DNA of 64,000 nt from Lithobates sylvaticus (taxonomy: Eukaryota > Chordata > Amphibia > Anura > Ranidae): positions 135,608,031-135,672,030 of the forward strand of contig CM053026.1 in assembly GCA_028564925.1 (NCBI GenBank). The letters run 5' to 3'. This document shows, one piece after another, positions 12,180 to 24,568 of this stretch (position 1 is the stretch's first letter; each line of letters opens with the position of its first letter). Both the position numbers and the translations under genes were made by a program. The notes below the pieces were generated by a model. That model searched no databases. It worked only from the letters and a program-made list of their open reading frames with translations, and was not told where the DNA came from.

Positions 12180-12855
12180 ACATTATTATTATTATCAATT
12201 TTGTACAGCATTTATATATCGCCAACAGTTTGCTCAATGCTTTACAATATAAAGGAAGACAGTACTGCAATACAGTGTAATACAGAAGGAATAGGAGGGC
12301 CCGGGCCACGGAGCTTACAATCTAGAAGAGAGGGAGGTGGTGGTGGTACAAAATGTAATAGCTGCAGGGGATGATCCGATGGAGGTAGCCAAAGAACAGT
12401 TTTAAAATGGAGGTGGCTTAGGCTTTCCTGAATAAATGAGCTTTCAAGGATCGCCTAGGTTTGGACAGTTTAGGAGCTAGCTGGACATACTGGGGTAGGG
12501 AGTTCCAGAGGATGAGAGAGGTTCTGGAGAAGTCCTGAATGTGAGCATTGGAGGAAGAGACAAGGGAGCTTGGGAGGAGTGGAGAGGATGATTTCCACAA
12601 TATCTTGGGATGAGGCTGGTGATGTAGCTGGGGCCAGTGTTATAAATGGCTGTGTATGTTGTGGTTAGTATTTAGAAATTTATATACTGGACTAGTGGAA
12701 GCCAGTGAAGGGATTAGCAGAGAGTGGCAGAAGCCGTGGATTGGTAAGGTGTAAAAGTCTAACAGCAGCTTTTATGAAAGACTGAAGAAGGGATAGCCTG
12801 TGTAGAGGTAGGCCAGCAAGAAGGGAGTTTCAGTAGTCAAGGCAGGAGATAAACA
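12180..12855 (-). mobile_element. 5'-truncated L2-type LINE 3' end
   Basis: On the minus strand the frame at 12600-12418 reads SRTSLILWNSLPQYVQLAP then SLKAHLFRKA, the C-terminal signature of L2-clade ORF2 (WNSLP..LR..LKTHLFRKA). It is followed by ~200 bp of 3' UTR and an (ATT)n-type tail at 12182-12197, as L2 elements end in short tandem repeats. The upstream part (~12650-12850) matches the C-terminal region of the longer copy at 34460-36800. Confidence 0.75.
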
Positions 12856-13795
12856 TAGCAACTAAAACTATACTACTGGAATGGATACATAAAGAATGGT
12901 TTAATCACTTACCTTTCCCGGTGAAAATGTTGTTCCTGTCTCCCTCTAGTCTTGGGTACTTGTCTATATTGTATTGTTATTTTATGACCAGAAGCTTTTG
13001 TTAACTTTCAAGATTTTGAATAAAAGTAATAGTATAACACGTATACGCAATTATACAGTATTTTGATTCCATGCCTCCATATTTAGGAAGTGAAAAATCA
13101 GAAGCAACCTTAGTTCTTGTCTCAAAAAATGCTTTCAGTCTAGGTCAATTTAATTTGTTTGGCATTTGGCATTCACATCTGCATGTTGTGGCTGTGTGTA
13201 CTAAAGCAAGATCTTCTGTGCCCTGCAATGTCATTCATCTAGAATGGAACCCCTACACGCTATTATAGTAGGATGCAATGCAGAGCACCACAAAACCCAT
13301 ATCCAATTATTGAACCATTAAGGTGTATCGATAGCCAAATTATAATGAATGGACTGCATTGACACAATGCACATTAACAACATACTGCGCATAAAAATGA
13401 TGAGGACTTGAGGCCCAGTAGAAACACAAAAGCCTTTATGATCTGAGGTTTATATTTGCTGCTGGGAATATTAGCCACTACACACTGTAATCCAACACAA
13501 CAATTCACAATGCAGTTGAGCTCCACTGCATTGCACAATTCTGCCAAACTAACACTGGAAGCATGCTGATTGACAGGCTCATCAGTGTGCTGATGCTCTT
13601 TTATCACTCAGTGTTAGCTCTAAAACTTTTCTTTTATTCATGGATAGAATTTGAAAAGACTAGAACCTTCATTAGGTCTCTGAGGAGATTCAGTCACACC
13701 ATTGGACCGGGTGACCACCGTCAATTGAGTTGTCACAGAAGCAGATGGTAAACGGAAATCTTCCAATTGGGACTACTGTTCAGATGACAGCTGTC
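12856..13795. other. No recognisable feature
   Basis: No supported gene, RNA gene or repeat boundary. Confidence 0.4.
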
Positions 13796-13798
13796 TAA

Positions 13799-14222
13799 GC
13801 CCCCGTACACACGGTCGGAAATTCCGACCACAAAATCCATCAGATTTTTTCCGACGGATTTTGTCCGAAACTGGTGTTGCATACACAAGGTCGGACGAAG
13901 TTGTCGGAAAAATCCGATCATTCAGAACGTGGTGACGTTTGTTACGTACGACGGAACTACGTAGAGGCTAGTAGCCAATAGCTTTGGTCTTATAGTTTGA
14001 TCTGAGCATGCGTGGCACTTTGTCCGTCGGAATTCTCTACACAAAAAAAAAAAGTCAAGATCGGATTTTGTTGTCGGAAAATTTGAGAGCAGGATCTCAA
14101 ATTTTTTCCGTCGGAAATTCCAATGGAAAAAGTCAGATGTAGCCCACACACGGGCGGATTTTCCGACAACATGGTCCGATCGGACATTTTCCGTCGGAAT
14201 TTCCGACCGTGTGTATGGGGCA
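13799..14222. mobile_element. TAA-target MITE, 424 bp
   Basis: Flanked by TAA at 13796-13798 and 14223-14225. Begins GCCCCCGTACACACGGTCGG and ends CCGACCGTGTGTATGGGGCA. It has the same length and internal landmarks (CCAATAGCTTTGGTCTTATA, TGAGCATGCGTGGCACTTTG) as the 9281 copy, but a related rather than identical subfamily. Confidence 0.85.
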
Positions 14223-14225
14223 TAA

Positions 14226-15087
14226 GAGGGGTTATCTCCTTGCTTTATCTCCTCTTACTTCTGGTTTTGGGACAGGAAAAGAAGATAAGTCACCCTGATG
14301 GGACACAGACAGCAACAAAAAAAATTTAAATATATGAAAATTGTATTTAATTGCTTAAATAAAAAAATGGATTACCACTCTGGACACTGGCTTCTTGAAG
14401 GAGCTTGCATTTAGGTCTGATTCACATTTATTGATGCAAGTACACGTGAGTGTTGCATTCTGCATTTCTAAGCAAATTTCCCATTTGGATGGTGCTTTTG
14501 AAGTTATATGTTTCTTGTGGGTGCCATTTCAGACTTTGTATACTACATTGAGAATGTGTAAAGTCAATGTAAGCTGAGGGGCATTGCTTGGGAAAAAACT
14601 GTCTAAAGCTATACACACTATACAATTTTCTGTAGACTTTTTCCTTCAGATTTGCCAAAACCATATAATATGAGTTTAAACCTTAGGAGTTTTAATTTGT
14701 ATGCAATCAGGCAGGCCCTTGCACTACATGGTTTTGTAAAATCTGACAAGAAAAGTTATATACTGTAGTATAGTGTTGTATAATGATTGGCAATTCTATG
14801 CTGATTGTATAGTTCCTCCAGTAAAGTAAGGATTTTAAAGTATCTTTGAAGAATTCCAATCTACACATTTGTCTATGGAAGATAACCTAGGGCTGTGATC
14901 CTGGCACCTACAATTCAGTGGCCCTCATACAGTTTGGGTGAGCTGTTTCCTGCTTTGTATATGAAAACTGCATAGCTGATGAAGAATTAGCAATTTTTCC
15001 CAGCCAATCAACATTTACCTACCAGACCAAACAGTCAGGTCCAAGACCTCCACCTCCAAGTTATAGAAGACTGTTAGAAAGGCAGAG
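14226..15087. other. Unassigned; short repeat fragment at ~14226-14330
   Basis: The first ~100 bp (GATGGGACACAGACAGCAAC) resembles the end of the repeat at 51205-51540. The rest shows nothing I can support. Confidence 0.35.
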
Positions 15088-15490
15088 TTAAAGCAGAGCT
15101 CCACCTAAAAGGGGAAGATCCTCTTGATTGCTCCCCCCCTCTAATGCAATGCCACACTTGGCACCTTTCGGGGGGGGGGGGCGTTTTTGACAGGTACCCA
15201 TCACCACTTCTGGGAGACCTCACCACGGCAAGTCCCCCTGGAAGTTCAGCCCCCCTCCTCCTTCCCCCACCGGCGGGCCATTCACAAAGTGCAGAGCGCT
15301 TGGTGACTGCACAGTAGGGAACCAGCTGTGAAGGCTTCACTGTTGGTTCCCCTACAAAGAATGGCGATGGCAGCACCCAAGAGTCGATTGAAAAATTGGC
15401 TAGGGTGCCGACATTGCGGGATCCCTGGACAGGTAAGTGTCCTAATAGTAAAAGTCAGCAGCTACAATATTTGTAGCTGCTGATTTAGAA
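15088..15490. repeat. C-family repeat (TTAAAGCAGAGCTCCACC start)
   Basis: Starts TTAAAGCAGAGCTCCACCTA, the same opening as the inverted-duplication arm ends at 22433 and 58150 (AAAGCGGAGTTCCACCCAAA). It closes with a hairpin, CAGCAGCTACAATATTTGTA then GCTGCTGA, near 15460-15482. GC-rich interior, no coding signal. Confidence 0.5.
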
Positions 15491-16639
15491 TTTTTTGATG
15501 ATGGGGCAGAATTCCTCCTTCAATAAATATGCAAGCGTTATATACAAATTCCATTCGTTTATAAATTTTTATGTTATTATAAAATCCACTAAATTGTTCC
15601 CTTTATCTGTCTGGATTTCAGTCTTAAAATGCTACTTTTATAAAACATTATGCATTTTGTACCTGTCCTCACAGAGTATTAAACATGTCAATATAAAGGA
15701 CTATCACTTCTGAAGTTTAATCCAGCTTTCTCTGCCTGCAAACACACTGTTTCTCAGCATCACAGGAGGGTGCTCTTTGGAAATGGGAGACCTAATCTGA
15801 ATTTAGTTGAATAAAGAATAAATAAAGTAAAGTGTAACAAGAGCAGATTTTCCAGACCACAACAGGATGCACTCAGGACCTGGAGGCTACATCAAGTAGG
15901 CATCTTTGAGGGCTCAGTTTCACAAGTGTTAATCCTCGAAGAGCAAACCACAGTGGATTTCTTTTCAGAGGGCTTTAAAATTCAGTGAGGAAAATTATAT
16001 TTTGCCTCATTGCCTGTTTTAACCCCTAATAGCCAACATCACTAGCAGTTATGGGACAATTGCAGCGTAGCCCTATTCATTTGAAAGGGTCGCATTCATC
16101 GAGAGGTAGTGCCCATCGAGTGCAATGGGGAGATAATTATTGCCATGCTGTGAGGTTTGCCTTTTATAGGAGGAAGATTGTGCCTTTTACAGTATAAGTT
16201 TAAATGATCAGTCACAGGTGGTATACTTACATAATGAAACTGTTACAAAATGAAACTGTTAGTGTCTGTGTAGTGAACAAAAGATTACTGCCAATAAGAC
16301 CATATTCCATACAGCAAACAGTTTGAGTAAGCAAGCTTTTTGGGTTGAGTAAATTTGAAATTTGCTTGGCAGTTACAAAAAGTACAGATGTGTGATGTGT
16401 GCACATTAAAAAAAAAAAACATTTTAATTAAAGTACAAAGGGGCTTGTGGGTAAATTACAGTATATATACTGTATTCATTTGGAAGTGTATATATATTAA
16501 TTTGGTGTCAGCATTGGAGGTTTCCTTTAAAATGTTTTGTGCAAGTAAAAATGATACTATACTATATTATCCACTATTTTGTTTTACCTCTTGCAACCCC
16601 TAAGATATTAGCCTCCTGGTCACACTTGTAAAAGATAAA
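15491..16639. other. No recognisable feature
   Basis: AT-rich sequence with homopolymer runs; no supported feature. Confidence 0.4.
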
Positions 16640-16880
16640 CTTTTTCAGTTTTGGATAGAGTAGAGAGGAATTAGAATACCTGTCTTTTTTTATTGCTGTC
16701 TTCATTAGGGAGATTCATGCTCTGTATTTGTTCTGTTTACCATTATCCTAAGTAAAAGAAAATACTAAAATCTTTGGATGACACCAGAACACTATTAGTT
16801 AGGGACATTCGCTCTGGTGATACATCGGGATTCCCTCCCTTTGGAGGGATTTCCTCTCTCTTCCTGTTTCTACCTTTAAT
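16640..16880. repeat. E-family dispersed repeat, partial
   Basis: CAGTTTTGGATAGAG, TTGTTCTGTTTACCAT and TAAGTAAAAGAAAAT correspond in order to phrases at 51205-51340. Diverged; ends not clear. Confidence 0.5.
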
Positions 16881-16944
16881 TACAGTTTTTTTCTTTTTGT
16901 CCGCGGTAGGGCTTTTGGCTAAGATCAAGGATAATATCTGTTCT

Positions 16945-17690
16945 TAACTGTTTTTAGTGGAGGCGCTGTGCTACTATCCTGACCATGGTTGGGGTGGTGG
17001 CTTTGCAAATCTGCTGGAGTGATGGGGGCTTGGAAGGTTAGTACCGGCATGAACAGAAACTGGAGCGCACACAGGCAGTTGGGGCACGAGAGTAATTCCC
17101 CCAGGGAAGATGGAAGAGCCCATTACCTCCTGATTTGAACATTCTACCTTGTCAGGCCATGGTCTGGGAAGGCAGAGGGTCCACTGTGCCTGTGCCCCTG
17201 GGAGTGGTCACCCTAGGGCTGCTTTTAGTAACACTTGGATGTGGGACCCCACGGTGTGAACAGAACACATGGTCACAGCAATGTTTGTCCACCAGGCCTC
17301 AGGGCCCTGCCAGGGCACTATTTGGCACAGCCCCTATTTTATTTCTATTTACTCTTCTCCTACTGTTTGACACTTTTCACCTTTGTGTGTGTTTTTCACG
17401 GATGAAGGGTGTGAGTCCTCATCCTTACCCTGATGTCTAGGGGGAGGATGTGTGGCCATCTGGTTCCTTCCTCACCTGCCTCTGGGGGTCTCTCTTTGGG
17501 AGAGCTCGCCTAACTTAGTATTCGAGGGTGGCTTCACTGCCTTAGAAGAACAGGGTCTGCCAGGCCTTCTGGCTAGGCAGACCATGTAAACATATGTCCC
17601 CGTCAGGAGCCTTGCATCCCCAGGGTCAGGGTAGAGGTCCTACCTCTTCGGGGGTGGACTAAAAGCACACCCTTAACTGCACGTTTTTTT
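16945..17690 (+). mobile_element. Possible retrovirus-like 3' end fossil
   Basis: A 101-residue frame (17135-17440) has a hydrophobic stretch PLGVVTLGLLLVTLGCG early and a second, FLFTLLLLFDTF, later. Directly after it lies a purine tract (AGGGGGAGGA) followed by TGTGGCC, the arrangement expected at a polypurine tract and LTR start. The putative LTR then runs at least to ~17690 without a recognised end. I cannot match the protein to a named envelope family. The element is broken; this is a context-based guess. Confidence 0.3.
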
Positions 17691-19377
17691 TGTACACTTA
17701 CAGGTTTTTCATTCTAGGTTTTGCCTTTAATTACAATTTAAGGTTAAAGTGTTACTAAGCTCACAGTTAACTAAACCTAAACCAGTAAAATCAGTCTGTC
17801 TATGCAGTAAATCATGGTTGTTATGCTCACTATGGAACCTAAGGGGTTAATCATCTGCATTGTGCAAAAAGGCTGTTTGATGCTGTCTTCTCTGATCCTC
17901 CCCTTCTTCCACAGTCCCCAAAACACGTTTGGATAAGACAGAGTCACTGGAGTCAGGCTATGTGCACCTCAGTTTGGTGTGTATTGCTAGAGTTTTTTCC
18001 TTGGGAGGGTGCATGTGATCAGCACAGGGCCAATCAGCACTGTCCAGACAGAGGGTCAGGGGTCCTGAATTCTGAAAGGGCAGTCAGTGCAGTATGAAAA
18101 CTCCTCCTAAAAGCTTTAACAAGGAACTGATAGAAGTCACACGACTGCTATATACTGCTGAGGAGAAAAAGTATTTAGCCGTTTATAATTTCTAAAATGA
18201 TTGCATTTCCATGTTCAAAGCAAACATGTATTACATTGCAGCTTACCAATGCTTAGATGTGATGCCTGCATTAGTTTCCTTGTTTAGGCTTTATTTCTTC
18301 TATTTATATCTGGTGATCCAGCTAGCAAGCTCCCCAGCAGAAATATTTCAGTTTGCATGGATGAGTCAAACCACTTAACACTGACAAGGGTGATTAAAAT
18401 GACCAGCTTTGTAAAATGTGAATAAAAATTATTAAAAAATGCAAAACCTTTTCCCCAAAGGAAAAAAACTGTATGCAGTAACTGAATTTAAAATGTGAAA
18501 GCTCGAGTTTGGCTTCAACTTGTTAGTGTAGCCATATTAGCTAATACATTTAACACACCCCTCCCCCCAAACTGACAATTTTGCGGTTTGCTGTGCCACT
18601 GTGTCACTAATACAGAAGGCATGTTACTGGCCAGATCACCAGGTGAAAGGCAAATTAAGGAAAACTGGTGTTGCCACAACATCTAATGATTGGCAAGCTG
18701 CACAATAATACATTTTTGGTTTGAAGTTGAATAGTGCAGAAAAAGCTGGTATTATTTTATCTTTTGACCGCCTAAACAGTGCTCCATTGCAAAAATGCCT
18801 ATTTGGGGACACTGATTTCTGGAGCATAGTTTGTAAACATGTACAGGCAGCCAGTGCACCTTTTGAATGACTCTGACTGAGCTGGCATAAGATAACAGGC
18901 AAAATGCACAGAGCCAACCAGAGTTGCTCTGTGCCTTGTGATTACCAAGAACCAATCACAGCAATCACAAGTGTAAATAAAAAAATGTAAACAATCCTTC
19001 CCCTTTTTTGCAGGTGAATGCTTTTCCTTTGTAAGTAACACTGCTCTCACTGACCATCAATGAAAGGGGGCACACTAACCACAAAGGGGGTACAATGAAC
19101 AGCAAGGAGGCACACTGACCAGCAAAAGCATATACAGAGCAGAAAGTATATTGGTCATGAAAGGGGCATGCTAATCACCAATGTTATGGGATATAAAGCA
19201 CCAATGACGGCCAACAGTCATTAGTTAACGAGGCACTTACCACTGTTTGCCAACAATTAATGGGACACATACCACTAACTAGCACTAACTCCTGACCACT
19301 GATATCTGCAAGCTGTTCTGCACTGTACACACCCCTAAATGAAACAAATTGGGGGGGGGGTTGTTTGAACTGTCCTG

Positions 19378-19722
19378 AATGAATATCTTGTATAGTGCTA
19401 CCTATGCAAACTGAATTGCCTCAGGGCGCTTTTGCCACTGGTGTCCATCTGTGGTATAGTGCGGCCCTTGCCCTGTGGGGTTCTGACATGCTTACAAACA
19501 CATACAACATACACATTTTTGGCCAATTTTTATTGACAGGATCTAATTAACCTACCAGCATGTCTTTGGAGTGTGGGAGGAAACCGGAGTACCCGGAGGA
19601 AACCCATGCAGGCACAGGGAGAACATGCAAACTCCAGGCAGAAGGTGTTGTGGTCGGGATTTGAAGCAGTGACCCTATTGCTGCTAGGTGAAAGCGCTAA
19701 CCACTACACCACTGTGCTGCCC
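19378..19722. mobile_element. SINE-like element, 345 bp, TSD CCTG
   Basis: Bounded by CCTG at 19374-19377 and 19723-19726. The right duplication arm carries the uninterrupted site (ACTGTCCTGGCACTTTAGG), which fixes the boundaries. The core includes TTTGGAGTGTGGGAGGAAAC and AACATGCAAACTCCAGGC, a motif set familiar from vertebrate dispersed repeats. A second copy lies at 29039-29375. No coding capacity; no tRNA-type promoter boxes were identified. Confidence 0.8.
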
Positions 19723-20550
19723 CCTGGCACTTTAGGACCTCAGGAAATGTAATAAGCAGTCAGTCATCGGATTTTATTTTAATAATTTTTTTTATATGTT
19801 TTTTTTTAATATGTTTTACTTTATATATCTTATAATATTTTATTTTACATTTTACAAATAAATAAAAAAGTGGTTATTAGGTACAACAAAGAAAGCTATA
19901 TCTGTCTCAATACGGTTTTACACAATTGAGTAATTGTCAGTCAAACCATCACAGCACTGAAAAAAATTAAAAATGGTTTATCAATGATGGTTCTATTTAA
20001 GGTATATTATTACACTTTTTTTAATGTGATCTTGTTTTCATCTCTGAAAACCCTGAACCAAGAGCTAACTGTGCTGATCGCCTGGCACTGAAAATAACAA
20101 TACTGACCAGAGTCAGAATTCGGAGTGTTAATTAAGCGTTATGCATGTTTAAGCAATTATTTTGTAAGATGGTTCCCTAGTCTAGAACATAGTTTTTTTT
20201 TTTTTTTTTTTTGTGGATGAGCGATATGCTGCCATTAAGGAAATATATAAGCTAATAGTAGTCAAGTTCATCATTTGTTATAGTCCTCACTTGTAAGGGC
20301 ATCAACCTACATATTTGTCATGCTGAGGATGAGCATTAATGCAAGATAGAGAAAATCATTTCTCCAATGCTCTGGCCATGAAACATATTCAGTATGTCTT
20401 TTGAGTAAGGATAACACCTACTGGCCCAACATCAGACTACATTCATTATATCCACTTCATAAACACCAACAAGGCAACGAATGTTAAAAATGCCACATTA
20501 CATACACTCCATATAAAGTTATAACATTTGAGGTCATTTTCCCGTGTATA

Positions 20551-21232
20551 ATTTAGACCGTGGCACCAAATGTAATTTCATTTTTCTTATTCCCTTAAGT
20601 GTTTAACTGTTTTACATCCAGAAAAATAGCTACTTCTTCTATTTTTTTCTAGGTTAACTATGCGAGTTCATAGGTATTATGAGGAAGTGTAAGCCCTCTC
20701 TGTCCTTCCTCACAACAGCACAAATAAATCATGTTCCACCAGAGGATAAGGTTCCAGGTACCACGCTGGGAACTTCATTACTTGAGCTGTGTCACATATT
20801 ACTATGCATATTGCTACTGATTGGGCACAGCCTTACAAATGCAGCCTATTTCTGTCATAGTCTTTGGGAGAAGAGATCTGTTTTCTGCTTAGACAGATGC
20901 TCGACTCTAAGGAGGGAGTAAGGAATGGATAATGACAAAGCCATCTAGCAGCTGTGTGTCCTTGCCCCTCTCTTAAAGATCCTTTTGCTTAATGATATGT
21001 CTAATCCATTGCAGCACTTCCTAAAAAAATTCATTGTAATTGTTTTTTTACAGATAATTTTACATTGTATAATTTGTTAAAACAGGATAGTCTGCGTTTA
21101 AAATTGTTAGGCCACAGTTACAGTATATAAGCATCTTTTATTTTCCACATGAAACTGTTTTTAGAAAAATATATGAATTTGCTGCTTTTTCAAAAAAAGT
21201 TAATGTAAAAAAACAAAAACAAATTGCAATTC
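20551..21232. other. Invariant core of the duplication; candidate conserved noncoding sequence
   Basis: Over ~680 bp I found no difference between this segment and its inverted partner at ~59318-59999, whereas other parts of the arms differ at 1-3%. It holds homeodomain-like AT motifs (GCTTAATGATATG, GTCTAATCC) and unique-looking sequence. An 80-residue frame (20679-20921) is identical in both arms but has no recognisable domain, so I do not call it a gene. Confidence 0.45.
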
Positions 21233-22670
21233 CCTGTTTTGAAATACATTCATTAGTAATTTACAAATTGTATTAGTAAAATTTGATTTTTTTTTTTATC
21301 TAGTATGTATTTTAGATGCAAAACAACCAGAAAATGCTCTGGGCTGTCAGTATGGTTTGAAAAATAGTGAATTGATATATTACATAGTGAATTTTACTAT
21401 AATAGGTAAAGTAAAAGGAAAAATCTTGAGTTAACATCATTGGTTGAATTTTTATAATCTAAAATATAGACAAAAGTAAAAGTCTGTTGTCTACATCCTA
21501 CTGCACTTGTGATCTTGGGTGTTTTTTAAATGCATCCAAGGATACACACACAACAATTGCATTTACTGCATTCTCTTGTGCTCCAAAGTTTGAAATCCCA
21601 TATTTATTTATTTATCAATCATCACAACAGTTGATATTTTTATTAACTAATGTAGATTTAAATTGATCGAACAAATAGAGAATACGTTGAAAAAGCCATA
21701 ATATAATTTTATTTCATGTAATTATTTTGTTTATATAACTACATCAACATTTTTTCCATTACATCAGTTATAATTTTGAGGATGGTTGGCATTTTAGCTG
21801 TCAGTGTATGAAGGTATTCCGAGGAAATTTATCCATGGTGCCATTGGCTTTTAAGGCTTTTTCTCAGACCACCGAGATCTATTTGAGATCCATCTTTAAG
21901 GCTGGAAAGTCCATCAAAGGCAATACAGTAGTCTGGCTACCTGTTTTTACGCCAAATAGGTTTTTCCTAGAAGTATGATTGGTATCGCTGTCTTGATACA
22001 TGGTAAAATTTGCACCAATCATCTGACCCCACTCCAAAGCTCCTTTTCCCCAAGCCCCTACTACCCCTACAAAAAAAAGTGTCAAAAACAAATAAAGATT
22101 GGAGGCAATTTTTGACTATTTCTTTATTAAAAAAATAAAAAAAAACAATGTCCCCGATGTAGTTCCATAGTCAATCACGACACCTGTCGCACCGCTGCCC
22201 ATGATGAAGGCAAACTGTTCCAATGCCTGCTCCTCTGTCTAACAATTCCTAAATAGGTAAGGGGCAGGGCCACCTAGTGATGTCATCTGGTAGCACTGCC
22301 CCCTTGTGACATCATCAACCCAGCATGCACCGGTTGGTGACATCACAAAAAATCTGATAACTTTTATTGCTGTCACAAGGAAGCCAACAAGCAGAGTTTC
22401 CCCTTTTGGGTGGAACTCTGCTTTAAGTGTTGGTTACCTGTAGACAAATAGTTGTTGATATTAGGGGTTAAGTGTAAAAGTCAGGGGATAGTTAAGTGTT
22501 AAGGGTAATTTTATGGCTTAGGTTAAGGGTTAAATTTAGAAAAGAGTGAGATTAAGTATAGTTTTTGGGTTGGCAATCAGCAGGGGAGAGCTTGTACAAA
22601 TGATGGGGAGGCAGTATTTTCACTGCTGCCTTGACAGAAATTACCTACGAACAGTTGTCTAGTACTCTTA

Positions 22671-23044
22671 TGCCGCGTACACACAATGGTAATTTAGGCC
22701 AGCAAAAGACCGATGAGAGCTTTTCGTTGGAAAATGCGACCGTGTGTATGCGCCATCGGACTTTTGCTGGCTGAATTTCCACCAGCAAAAGTTTGAGAGC
22801 AGGTTCTCAATTTTTCGGTCAGAAAAAGTTCCGATCGGAAATTCCGATCGTCTGTAGCAATTGAAAGCATTGAACTTAATTTTCTCAGGTCGTCGTAGTG
22901 TTGTACGTCACCGCATTCTTGACGGTTGAAAGTTCCGAGAACTTTTGTGTGACCGTGTGTATGCAAGCCAAGCTTGAGCGGAATTCCGTCGGAAAAAACA
23001 TCCAAGATTTTTCAGACGGAAAATCCGCTCGTGTGTACGGGGCA
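22671..23044. mobile_element. TTA/TAA-target MITE, ~374 bp
   Basis: Begins TGCCGCGTACACACAATGG and ends GCTCGTGTGTACGGGGCA; flanked by TTA on the left and TAA on the right. Central text (CAGCAAAAGTTTGAGAGCAG, GGTCGTCGTAGTGTTGTACG) is a different subfamily from the 9281 type. Confidence 0.78.
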
Positions 23045-23047
23045 TAA

Positions 23048-24109
23048 GTGGCGATTTGTAAACATTAAATGTCATTAATAGATAAGGTTGTGCTCATTGT
23101 TAGTTCCAGCACTTGCTTTTATTCCAGAGATGTAAGGCATTTGCTCCTATATGAGCTCTTAAGCATTTGAAACTGATGTAATGTTGTGTCCAAGTGTGTA
23201 GGTAATAAAAATATAAGTAATACACTGTAACATCCAACGCAGTCTCCTAGATACTGAAAATGTGAAGCAGAGGAGTGTATTGCACTTTTTATCAACAACA
23301 TAAAATTAATGAACCAAATGGAGCAAATTAATGAATATAACCATTAGCAGGCCTGTGATAGACTAAGCAAGCAATTATTGTGTGCAATGCATTTCCATAA
23401 ATTATAATTTACTTGTTCTGAGATTACTTTATGAATGGCACATTACTTTATATGTGGTTAAATGAGAAGGTAGACAGTATTAGCAAATCAGCAGTTCCTT
23501 CCATTAATTTTCTGCATTTACTGATTTAATCAACCTATATATTGTATTTATCAACAATTCTTTTGCCAACATATTTTTTCATTTGCATCTAAAATAATCA
23601 TGTTTAACAAAGTAAGTTATTTGGGTAAAAAGGTATATTAAAAAAGATCAAACTTCATAGTGCATTTCGTTTTTTAATAAGATTCAGATTCACTTCTTCA
23701 GCTTTTTAGGAAATTCTGACTTTGATCCTGACTCAAGGATCAAGACAGAGAAGTCTACACTGGACTGGATCACAGAATTATTAGATATCAGCCGGGGACA
23801 TAACTTCTCTTCTTTGAAATAAAGTTGCTGCTTTGGTGCAGTTAATTTAGCGCAGTCAAACAAATTTATGAGCGATGAAAATTGGATTCAATGACCTAGT
23901 ACTAATACATAAGGGATAATAATGAGGTAACAAACATATACACTAAAACATTCCATGCCATAAATGTAATTGATAGTAGGATGTATCGTTTAGTGACCAG
24001 GTTTCTATAGTCAACTGCTTGTGATTGGTTCAAGTGGACCCACAATGAAAGCAAACTGAGCTGATTCTTGGCAATGATTACTGAAGATTTGACAGGTGAA
24101 ACAATATTC
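23048..24109. other. No recognisable feature
   Basis: AT-rich sequence without supported genes or repeats. Confidence 0.4.
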
Positions 24110-24149
24110 TTATGCCGCGTACACACAATTGGACTTTCCGGCAGACTTA

Positions 24150-24568
24150 AGCCTCTTACACACGATCGGACCGTGGACCAACTTTCCTGTGGATTTTTGT
24201 TCAAAGGGCGTTGGCCCCAAGTTGGTATTGCATACACACGGCAGGACTTTTTCAGCCAACTTTCACCAAATCACTTGGTTTTTCTGCTCTTTACCGCCAC
24301 CTTTGGTCAACTTCTGTATTTTTGTCTGATCTTTTGCATTGGTTCTGCATTGGTTTGTACAAAAGTCCGTTGGTTTTGTGTACACACGGTCGGACTTTGG
24401 TCCATCGGACTTTTGTTGGCAGAAAGTTGGTCCGTTCGCACAGCCAACAAAAGTCCGATGAAACCTGGAAAAAGATGGTCCGATGGAGCGTACACACGGT
24501 CGGATGTTGGTCCAAAACAGCTAATTTGCATGTTGGTTGTCAAAAAGTCTGATCGTGTGTATGGGCCT
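24150..24568. mobile_element. Nested TTA-target MITE, 419 bp
   Basis: Bounded by TTA at 24147-24149 and 24569-24571, inside the GGCAGAC..GTCCGGCAG sequence of the outer MITE. Ends AGCCTCTTACACACGATCGG and GATCGTGTGTATGGGCCT. Interior phrases (CACACGGTCGGACTTTGGTC, CCAACAAAAGTCCGATG) define another subfamily of the same group. Confidence 0.82.

Larger units (their letters stand above)
17826..22433 (+). repeat. Left arm of a ~4.6 kb inverted duplication
   Basis: Reads as the reverse complement of 58141-63211 along its whole length. I traced matches at 17826-18215, 18240-18440, 18640-19370, 19723-19760, 20210-21300 and 21780-22433. Differences are ~1-3% outside an apparently invariant core. Unlike the right arm it contains a 345-bp SINE-like insert (19378-19722), and lacks a 425-bp MITE and ~330 bp near 18222. 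It contains a C-family repeat end at 22433. Most of the arm is not a repeat I recognise, so this looks like a segmental duplication or an assembly duplicate. Confidence 0.9.
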
